Of a stretch of 12,745 nucleotides of DNA, positions 6,421 to 11,639 are shown piece after piece. The stretch lies in contig CAKUDW010000032.1 in the NCBI GenBank assembly GCA_934645275.1, positions 1-12,745 of the forward strand. Reading direction: 5' to 3'. Source of the stretch: an uncultured Clostridia bacterium (GTDB taxonomy: Bacteria > Bacillota_A > Clostridia > Christensenellales > Aristaeellaceae). The number at the start of each line of letters is the position of its first letter. Position 1 is the first letter of the stretch. The notes beneath the pieces were generated by a model that made no database searches, was not told the DNA's origin, and saw nothing but the letters and a program-made list of their open reading frames with translations. The position numbers and the translations under genes were made by a program.

Positions 6421-7260
6421 ATGAAATATCACATTGAAAAGAACACCGTGCAGGAGACGCTGGTCATCCCGCTGTACGCGCGCAAGATGTGCTCCGAGCG
6501 CTTCCCCAACCTGTACCGGGACGAGAGCGCCCTGCGCCTGATTGATAAAATTGACTACGATTTTTCCGCGCTAGCGAAAAAGTCCGGAAGCGCCATGCAT
6601 CAATTCGGCTTTCTGGAAGTCGCCATGCGCCAAAATGACCTGGCGTGGGAGGTACGCGATTACCTGAAAGCCCATCCCAACGCCGCAGTGGTCAATCTCG
6701 GCTGCGGGCTGGACGATACCGGGCGGCGCTGCGACAACGGCGCATGCAAAATCTATAACCTTGATTTTCCCGATGTAATCGCCGTGCGCGATGCGTTGCT
6801 GCCTGCCGGAGCGCGCGAGGAAAACGTTCCCTGCGATCTTAACGATGCCGCATGGTTCGAACGCATCGACACATCGAACGGCGCAGTATTCTTCGCTGCC
6901 GGCGTATTTTACTATTTCCTGACCGAGCAGTTCCGGGCGCTGGTGCAGGCCATGGCGAAGGCGTTTCCCGGCTGCCGCCTGGTATTCGATGCGGCGGGAA
7001 AGCAAGCCGTGAAGCTGATGCTGAAGACGTGGATTAAGGATGCGAAGATTCAGGACGTGGGCGCGTACTTTTCGGTTTCGGACGCGCGGCAGGCGCTGTC
7101 TCCCTGGGCGACAAACCTGAAGGTGTCCAGCCGGGGCTACATGCTGGGCTATCAGGATTTAAGAGATCCATCCGTCAGCGGCCTTTTCAGATTCCTGGCC
7201 AGAATTGGCGACGGACTGATGAAGATGCAGATCGTGCGCATGGAATTTGAAAGGAAGTGA
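6421..7260 (+). CDS. LCMT/PPM1-type class I SAM-dependent methyltransferase
   Basis: 279 residues; TGAGGTGAG overlaps the preceding stop and lies just before the ATG, so translation is probably coupled. VVNLGCGLDDTGRR (90-103) is the SAM loop in the form typical of the leucine carboxyl methyltransferase family (PF04072; PPM1, Tcmp and polyketide O-methyltransferases). It is followed by YNLDFPDVIAVRDALLP (112-128), VPCDLND (136-142) and AAGVFYYF (159-166). The family methylates carboxyl or hydroxyl groups on peptides and small molecules. This enzyme is not closely related to the methyltransferase at 4833-5456, so the operon holds two different methyl transfers around one hydrolase. Last gene of the operon; no clear terminator follows it on the plus strand. 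Confidence 0.88.
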   Translation: MKYHIEKNTVQETLVIPLYARKMCSERFPNLYRDESALRLIDKIDYDFSALAKKSGSAMHQFGFLEVAMRQNDLAWEVRDYLKAHPNAAVVNLGCGLDDTGRRCDNGACKIYNLDFPDVIAVRDALLPAGAREENVPCDLNDAAWFERIDTSNGAVFFAAGVFYYFLTEQFRALVQAMAKAFPGCRLVFDAAGKQAVKLMLKTWIKDAKIQDVGAYFSVSDARQALSPWATNLKVSSRGYMLGYQDLRDPSVSGLFRFLARIGDGLMKMQIVRMEFERK

Positions 7261-7328
7261 TTTCACGAAACGCACCGAAACGACCGCGGCGCGCGCAGAG
7301 CTTTCCACTAAAATTCCCCATTAGAACT

Positions 7329-7355
7329 TTCCAATTGGAACTTCCTATATATAAT
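7329..7355 (+). promoter_or_regulatory. Palindrome with a -10-like element, no gene behind it
   Basis: TTCCAATTGGAA (7329-7340) is a perfect 12-bp palindrome, followed by TATAAT at 7350-7355 on the plus strand. GAACTT is repeated at 7324 and 7338. No good -35 and no plus-strand gene follow, so this is either chance or the start of a short transcript. Confidence 0.25.
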
Positions 7356-7420
7356 AGAAGAAAGTACTGTTCATGTATGTCGAAAGAGCCGCTCATGCCA
7401 TATGGGCGCAGTTTGGCATG

Positions 7421-7461
7421 AAAATACCGCCGGCAGCGCATTGACGCTCTGCCGGCGGTAT
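7421..7461 (-). terminator. Terminator of the HPr-like gene
   Basis: ATACCGCCGGCAG (7424-7436) pairs perfectly with CTGCCGGCGGTAT (7449-7461). On the minus strand the stem is followed by TTTCATG, giving TATTTTC at the stem exit. It lies 19 nt downstream of the HPr-like stop. Confidence 0.75.
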
Positions 7462-7479
7462 CGGTTTGCTTTGGTAGTT

Positions 7480-7710
7480 TCAGCCGACGATGAAGGGCTT
7501 GAGTTCCTCCATCAGATCATCGCAATGGTCGGAATAGACCTCAAGCGTGATCGGCTTGGAAAGATCCAGGCTGAAGATGCCCAGAATGGACTTGCCATCA
7601 ACCACATGGCGGCCGACGCGCAGATCCAGGTCATAGGGGTACTTGTTTGCAATGTTGACGAAGTACTTTACGTTTTCCGCCAGACTGAGCTTGATGTTAA
7701 CTGCTTTCAT
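7480..7710 (-). CDS. HPr-like protein lacking the phosphorylatable histidine
   Basis: 76 residues from ATG 7708-7710. RVGRHVVDGKSILGIFSLDL and LSKPITLEVYSD are the HPr fold's central strand and helix, including the KSILGI region around the Ser46 regulatory site of PTS HPr. The active-site loop that should read G-I-H-A-R-P is absent: here the N-terminus runs MKAVNIKLSLAENVKYFVNI, so phosphotransfer from enzyme I is not possible. Such HPr-like paralogues are common in Clostridia, and their role is unclear (possibly regulatory). An upstream in-frame ATG at 7768-7770 overlaps the -10 hexamer and has no ribosome site, so I reject the 96-residue version. The AAGGGG site is 12 nt from the chosen ATG, rather far. 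Monocistronic, with its own promoter and terminator. Confidence 0.8.
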   Translation of the reverse strand: MKAVNIKLSLAENVKYFVNIANKYPYDLDLRVGRHVVDGKSILGIFSLDLSKPITLEVYSDHCDDLMEELKPFIVG

Positions 7711-7765
7711 TTTCTGCACAATCCCCTTCTGATGCATGCCCGCAGGCACATTTTTCAGTATATAA

Positions 7766-7794
7766 AGCATAGCGCGATTATTTTATGGTTTCAA
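7766..7794 (-). promoter_or_regulatory. Promoter of the HPr-like gene
   Basis: Minus strand TTGAAA (7789-7794), 17-nt spacer, TATGCT (7766-7771). The expected start near 7759 leaves a leader of about 50 nt to the ATG at 7710. Confidence 0.65.
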
Positions 7795-7904
7795 GTATTT
7801 TTTCATCATTTACCAATATTTAATTATGAGGTCCTGTGCCACAGCGCAGCGCCTCCGCGCCCGGCATTCCGAAAGTAAAGATAATATAAATTGGCAAAAT
7901 TCTA

Positions 7905-7933
7905 TTGACAAACCGCTTCCGACACGATATAAT
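7905..7933 (+). promoter_or_regulatory. Consensus sigma-A promoter of the tRNA operon
   Basis: TTGACA (7905-7910), exactly 17 nt, TATAAT (7928-7933): a perfect match to both hexamers and optimal spacing, as expected for stable RNA. Start near 7940, about 32 nt before the first tRNA. Confidence 0.9.
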
Positions 7934-7971
7934 ATCATTCGTTGGTCGGGTACGTCGTGCCCGGTTGACGT

Positions 7972-8045
7972 TGCCGAATTGTGTAATGGTAGCACCCATG
8001 ACTCTGACTCATGTTGTCTAGGTTCGAATCCTAGTTCGGCAGCCA
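7972..8045 (+). tRNA. tRNA-Gln (CTG)
   Basis: 74 nt including encoded CCA. The acceptor stem TGCCGAA (7972-7978) pairs with TTCGGCA (8035-8041), with discriminator G8042. Anticodon stem CATGA/TCATG encloses loop CTCTGAC with anticodon CTG, decoding CAG. The T-loop GGTTCGAATCC is standard. Confidence 0.95.
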
Positions 8046-8049
8046 TTTT

Positions 8050-8124
8050 GCCTCCATGGTCAAGCGGTTAAGACGTCGCCCTCTCACGGCGAAAACTGGG
8101 GTTCGAGTCCCCATGGAGGTGCCA
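8050..8124 (+). tRNA. tRNA-Glu (CTC)
   Basis: 75 nt including encoded CCA (8122-8124). The acceptor GCCTCCA pairs with TGGAGGT, with a G-T first pair and discriminator G8121. Anticodon stem TCGCC/GGCGA encloses CTCTCAC, anticodon CTC, decoding GAG. D-loop AAGCGGTTAAGAC is typical of tRNA-Glu. Only 4 nt separate it from tRNA-Gln, so the two are co-transcribed. Confidence 0.95.
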
Positions 8125-8130
8125 AGGCAG

Positions 8131-8168
8131 CCACATGTTTGTAATGAAACGTGTGGTTGTATTTTTTT
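8131..8168 (+). terminator. Terminator of the tRNA operon
   Basis: CCACATGTTT-GTAATG-AAACGTGTGG, a 10-bp stem with one T-G pair, followed by TTGTATTTTTTT. Located 7 nt after the tRNA-Glu CCA. Confidence 0.88.
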
Positions 8169-8251
8169 AGAAGAATCAGCAAATCAACAAAGCCAGTTCT
8201 TTGTCAATTTCTCAATTTGTAGAATCGCACAGGGCAAAACAATACAATCAT

Positions 8252-8280
8252 GGGTGCTCACGCCGAAGCGCCCTTTTTTT
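8252..8280 (+). terminator. Second plus-strand terminator after the tRNAs
   Basis: GGGTGCT-CACGCCGA-AGCGCCC (one T-G pair) followed by seven T. It faces the same way as the tRNA operon and lies just past the 3' end of the convergent araC-type gene. It may catch read-through or end a short transcript of its own. Confidence 0.65.
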
Positions 8281-8290
8281 CGCACGCGTC

Positions 8291-9178
8291 TCATTCCCTC
8301 CGGCGCGTCTTTTCCCGATACTCGCTAGGCGTGCAGCCGGTTGCCAGGCGAAATTGACGCGCAAAGTGGCTGGAACTGGAGAAAGCGTATTTGATGGCAA
8401 CGTCCGTGACCGGCTCATCGGTTGCGGCCAGCATCCACGCGGCGGCCATGACGCGCTTCTGCATGCAGTATTCCATGGGACGGCAATGCAGATACTGCCG
8501 AAAAAGGCGCTGACAGACTCGCGGACAAACATGCGCCGCGCGTGCGAGGTCGTCCACGCAGATATCGCTTTCCAAATGAGCGTCTATCCAAGCCAGCATG
8601 GCTTTCAACCGCTCCTCTTGCTGTACAGAAAATCGTTGTTGCGCGGCTCCACTCCCCTCTGCCAAAAGCAGAATTTGCGACAACGCGCCTCGGACGGCAA
8701 ACTCATATCCACGCCCTTCAGTTTCGCAAGCGGAAAACGCCGCGTCAAACGCGGTGGAAAAGGCTGCGCTTTCTCCCGGAAAAAGGACGAAGGCCGTGCC
8801 CTCCGACAAAAACGGGCGAACATAGCGCGTGTCAAACAGACTGCCGGGCGCTCCGGCCACAATGGCCGCATCAAACACAAAGGACCGAAAGCGGCAAGGC
8901 GCCGCCGTGAGCGCCATAAACGAATGCAGCACGCCGGTATTAATAAAGCAGCCGTCGCCGCTGTGCAAATCGTATGCCTGATCGCCAACGCCAACGCGCA
9001 CTTCGCCGGATATTAAATAGAAGGATTCTAGTTCCCGATGCCAGTGCGCAGGAATCTGACTGGATATATACTGGCAAACGTCTTCCTCATTCGCCACGCA
9101 GTCGAACAACTCCAGTCCAGCTTCAGCAGGCTCTTCCCGGTTCATCTTCAGCGGAATACAGGAACGGGAACGTATCAC
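8291..9178 (-). CDS. AraC-family transcriptional regulator with cupin sensor domain
   Basis: 295 residues from GTG 9176-9178, chosen because GGAGG (9186-9190) is 7 nt upstream; the longer version from 9244 would start upstream of the promoter. The N-terminal cupin (about 45-90) has AHWHRELESFYLISGEVRV and GDGCFINTGVLHSF, the usual effector-binding barrel with histidines on the first strands. The C-terminal HTH_18 domain (about 188-288) has the first helix-turn-helix at DICVDDLARAAHVCPRVCQR and the second at PVTDVAIKYAFSSSSHFARQ, followed by FRLATGCTPSEYR, the AraC signature. It probably senses a small ligand and controls the divergent MATE pump gene, starting 116 nt away. The ligand is unknown. 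Confidence 0.92.
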   Translation of the reverse strand: MIRSRSCIPLKMNREEPAEAGLELFDCVANEEDVCQYISSQIPAHWHRELESFYLISGEVRVGVGDQAYDLHSGDGCFINTGVLHSFMALTAAPCRFRSFVFDAAIVAGAPGSLFDTRYVRPFLSEGTAFVLFPGESAAFSTAFDAAFSACETEGRGYEFAVRGALSQILLLAEGSGAAQQRFSVQQEERLKAMLAWIDAHLESDICVDDLARAAHVCPRVCQRLFRQYLHCRPMEYCMQKRVMAAAWMLAATDEPVTDVAIKYAFSSSSHFARQFRLATGCTPSEYREKTRRRE

Positions 9179-9185
9179 ATAATCG

Positions 9186-9190
9186 CCTCC
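9186..9190 (-). promoter_or_regulatory. Ribosome site deciding the GTG start of the araC-type gene
   Basis: GGAGG on the minus strand, 7 nt before GTG 9176-9178. An ATG 2 nt closer is out of frame and is followed at once by TGA. Confidence 0.7.
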
Positions 9191-9226
9191 AAAAGTCGCT
9201 TTTTTGATAGTATAAGCCGTTTTTGG
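9189..9226. promoter_or_regulatory. Inverted repeat around the araC -10, candidate operator
   Basis: CCAAAAGTCGC (9189-9199) and, on the opposite strand, CCAAAAACGGC (plus 9216-9226) form an imperfect inverted repeat bracketing the araC-type -10 element. Candidate autoregulatory site; inferred. Confidence 0.35.
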
Positions 9227-9237
9227 AAAAGACGCAA
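9209..9237 (-). promoter_or_regulatory. Promoter of the araC-type gene
   Basis: Minus strand TTGCGT (9232-9237), 17-nt spacer, TATACT (9209-9214). Its -35 lies where the -35 of the divergent MATE promoter would be. Confidence 0.75.
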
Positions 9238-9251
9238 GCCCCATTTAGGAT

Positions 9252-9257
9252 TATAAT
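9252..9257 (+). promoter_or_regulatory. -10 element of the MATE gene
   Basis: TATAAT with no recognisable -35 at 16-18 nt. A good -10 with no -35 fits a promoter that needs an activator, as AraC proteins often are. Confidence 0.5.
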
Positions 9258-9294
9258 ACGTTGTCGAATCAAGGAAGCTCGGAGGTGTTTTTTT

Positions 9295-10677
9295 ATGGCG
9301 CAGAGAAAGTCAGGGCGGCTGCTGGACATGAGCACCGGCAATCCCTTCAAGCTGTTGCTGCATTTTTCGATGCCACTATTTTTGGGCAATCTATTGCAAC
9401 AGATATACAATATTGCCGATACGGCAATCGCAGGCCACATGTTGGGCGACGCCGCATTGGCGCAGATCGGCGCGACCACCGCGCTGTACGCTCTGATTAC
9501 CAATCTGGCATTTGGCATGAACAATGGGCTGGCCCTGCCGGTCAGCCGCTCGCTCGGCGCGAAGGATACGCAGCGCCTGAAACAGTCCGTCGCGTGGATG
9601 GTCCCCCTTTCCTGCGGCTGTGCGCTGGTACTGACAGTCGCATTTTTGTTGGCACGCTTCCCGCTGCTGCGCGCTCTGCAAACGCCGGAGGACGTATTTC
9701 CCGGAGCAATGAATTACCTGGTGGTGATTCTGGCCGGCATACCACTCACCATGGCCTATAACCTGGAAGCCAGCATCCTTCAGGCCGTAGGCAACAGCCG
9801 CACGCCGCTGGCTCTGCTGCTATTCAGCAGCGTACTGAACATCTTTTTGGACGTGCTGTTCATGGGGCCGCTGGGCATGGGTGTAGGCGGCGCAGCCATC
9901 GCCACCATTCTGGCGCAGGGCATCAGTGCAGCCGGCGGCTTTGTTTACATCTGCAAAAACTATCCCGAGCTGCGCTTCGGGCGAAAGGAATTGCGGGTTC
10001 CGGGCAGCTTCGTGTGGGACGTGTTCACCACAGGCCTGAGCATGGCGCTGATGAGCGCCATTTACAACATCGGCAGCGTAATTCTGCAGGGCAGCATCAA
10101 TCGCCTGGGCAACGCGTACATTGCCGCGCAGGTGGCCGCTCGCCGCCTGGCAGAGTTTATCTACACGCCGGGCGTGGCGCTGGGCATGGCCATAGCAACC
10201 TATTCCAGCCAAAATTACGGTGCAGGGAAGCACACGCGCATCGCACAGGGCGCTAAAACGGCAACGGCCATCTACGGCGCATGGTGGCTGATTGCCATGG
10301 CGCTGACATTCACTGTCGGCCGGCCGGCCGTGCGCCTGGTCACCGGCAGCCGGGATGCAACGATTATTTCTGCGGCCACGCAATATCTGTACATCAACAT
10401 TCCCATGATTCCTCCCATGGCCGTTCTGGTAATCCTGCGCGGCACGCTGCAGGGCATCCGCCATCGCATTTCCCCGCTGCTGTGCAGCGCGATTGAAATG
10501 GGCGGAAAGATCATCTTCGCCCTGTATCTCGTACCCGTATACGGCTATACCGCCGTCTGCGTATGCGAACCCGCCACGTGGGTAGCCTGCTTCCTGTTCA
10601 TCTGCGCAGCCGTACTGCTGAATCGAAGAGAACTGGATGATCGCTACTGGATACAGCAAAAGCAGCCGGCATCCTGA
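9295..10677 (+). CDS. MATE-family multidrug efflux transporter
   Basis: 460 residues from ATG 9295, 7 nt after GGAGGTG (9281-9287); an upstream in-frame ATG at 9223 lies before the promoter and is rejected. Inner-membrane antiporter of the MATE (NorM/DinF-like) family, exporting cationic drugs or metabolites with Na+ or H+. GNPFKLLLHFSMPLFLGNLL opens the first MatE domain, followed by QQIYNIADTAIAG; the second starts near residue 225 at VWDVFTTGLSMALMSAIYNI and VILQGSINRLG. Hydrophobic segments fit 12 membrane helices, and the length is the family norm. It is divergent from the AraC-type gene, which is its likely regulator. Substrate cannot be told from sequence. Confidence 0.93.
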   Translation: MAQRKSGRLLDMSTGNPFKLLLHFSMPLFLGNLLQQIYNIADTAIAGHMLGDAALAQIGATTALYALITNLAFGMNNGLALPVSRSLGAKDTQRLKQSVAWMVPLSCGCALVLTVAFLLARFPLLRALQTPEDVFPGAMNYLVVILAGIPLTMAYNLEASILQAVGNSRTPLALLLFSSVLNIFLDVLFMGPLGMGVGGAAIATILAQGISAAGGFVYICKNYPELRFGRKELRVPGSFVWDVFTTGLSMALMSAIYNIGSVILQGSINRLGNAYIAAQVAARRLAEFIYTPGVALGMAIATYSSQNYGAGKHTRIAQGAKTATAIYGAWWLIAMALTFTVGRPAVRLVTGSRDATIISAATQYLYINIPMIPPMAVLVILRGTLQGIRHRISPLLCSAIEMGGKIIFALYLVPVYGYTAVCVCEPATWVACFLFICAAVLLNRRELDDRYWIQQKQPAS

Positions 10678-10723
10678 CCAACGACAACCGTCCCCGACCC
10701 ATTTGAAAGCAGAACCGTTAGAA

Positions 10724-11021
10724 AGAGCCGCAATATGCGGCGCTCAGCCTGTTGAAAAAACAGGAACTCTCGAGAGGGCCGAAGCCCTCTCGAATTTCCA
10801 GGCGTGCCCAGCGGCGTGTACGGTGGGCGCGGGGCGATTTTTGCGGCGGAAAATCTCATTTTTCAGAGTAAAAATCGTTTCCTTACAGTTTTTGCGCCCG
10901 GAAATCCGAAAGATTTCAACAAAAACTGGTAAGGGTAGTCGTGGCGGGGGAACTTGCTTCCCCGTCCACCCAGCTTGTCAAAAACTTTTTTGACAAGCCG
11001 AGAGCCGTAATATGCGGCTCT
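10724..11021 (+). repeat. Pair of similar 21-nt hairpin repeats bracketing a structured block
   Basis: AGAGCCGCAATATGCGGC starts at 10724 and AGAGCCGTAATATGCGGC at 11001; the 21-nt units match at 19 positions and both fold into hairpins. The second has a perfect 7-bp stem and a U-tract. The first has a mismatch and no U-tract. Confidence 0.6.
10748..10997 (+). other. Series of hairpins in a gene-free stretch (10678-11154)
   Basis: No credible gene lies between the MATE stop and the Rhs remnant. Instead there are consecutive inverted repeats: CCTGTT/AACAGG (10748-10764); TCGAGAGGGC-CGAA-GCCCTCTCGA (10770-10793); GAAATC/GATTTC around 10911-10926; GGGGAA/TTCCCC around 10946-10962; and CTTGTCAAAAA/TTTTTTGACAAG around 10974-10997. 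The density suggests either a structured RNA or a composite of dispersed palindromic repeats. Confidence 0.55.
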
Positions 11022-11025
11022 TTTT
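11001..11025 (+). terminator. Intrinsic terminator ending the hairpin-rich block
   Basis: AGAGCCG-TAATATG-CGGCTCT, a perfect 7-bp stem, running straight into TTTTT at 11021-11025. Plus-strand terminator, probably for MATE transcripts or for an RNA from the block itself. Confidence 0.75.
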
Positions 11026-11154
11026 GTATAGCGCCCCGCTTGTGCCCATTCCCCGTACTGGACGAGCGTTCAAACCGCTTATTTAATGAAACAGGTGGTG
11101 AAAAGGGCAATCCAACAAACGCGGCGCAGGCAGCCGGCTTTCGTGAAGCGGAAT

Positions 11155-11622
11155 AACCTTATGTGCCACTATGCTCATAATTTGCAGCGCGACATCGCCG
11201 GAATCGTTGACCCAACCGGTCATCTCGTGATAGAATACAAATATGATGTATGGAAAAAAACACCGAATCACCGGTAGCGACGCTAGGCAAGTATAATTTG
11301 TTCAGGTATCGTAGGTATGTGTGGATTAGAAATGAACGATAAAGAAATTGAACGACTCCGTTCTTTCTATATCAATCAAATGACTGAAGATAATTTATAT
11401 GGCCCCCAAAAAGGACAAAGGTCGAGCAGAATACTATAAGGTTCAAGATTATCATATCCGAACAAGCAGCTGTACAACTATGGTCATGAATGCATTAAGA
11501 TATGCATATGGGAAAGAAAAATTTTCCTATGACGTTTGGACTCTTCATTTTACTTTGTTGCTCTTTATGAATTATACAAAACAGGTGTTGGTATCGTGAA
11601 ATCATATACTCGATTAAACTAG
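11155..11622 (+). pseudogene. Remnant of an Rhs/YD-repeat protein tip with C-terminal toxin-like cassette, multiply frameshifted
   Basis: In one frame (to 11277) the translation has NLQRDIAGIVDPTGHLVIEY followed by KYDVW, the conserved Rhs core motif. In a second frame (about 11252-11281) GKKHRITGS continues it. In a third (11280 on), TLGKYNLFRYRRYV matches the Rhs 'LGKYNPFRYRGYV' segment. The expected next segment (YDxETGLYYLxSRYYDP) is missing. From 11332, MNDKEIERLRSFYINQMTED reads on to a stop at 11437. A shift at CCCCCAAAAA (about 11403-11412) leads to GRAEYYKVQDYHIRTSSCTT in another frame. After a further shift, YELYKTGVGIVKSYTRLN ends at TAG 11620-11622. The last parts look like a small C-terminal toxin domain; the SSCTT motif hints at a Cys-based (papain-like) fold, but weakly. 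No upstream Rhs body is present. Confidence 0.75.
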
Positions 11623-11639
11623 TTAATGGGAGACGAGTT

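Noticed and set aside
5518..6432. 304-aa minus-strand frame opposite the hydrolase
   Set aside because: Mirror frame of a GC-rich gene; the plus strand holds the complete catalytic triad and SAM operon context.
7972..8124. Integration site of a mobile element at the tRNA genes
   Set aside because: No integrase gene and no repeat of the tRNA 3' end seen elsewhere in the window.
8201..9016. 271-aa plus-strand frame opposite the araC-type gene
   Set aside because: The minus strand encodes unmistakable cupin and AraC HTH domains; the plus frame is Arg-rich without motifs.
9820..10659. 279-aa minus-strand frame opposite the MATE gene
   Set aside because: Antisense shadow of a membrane protein gene; no hydrophobic segments or motifs of its own.
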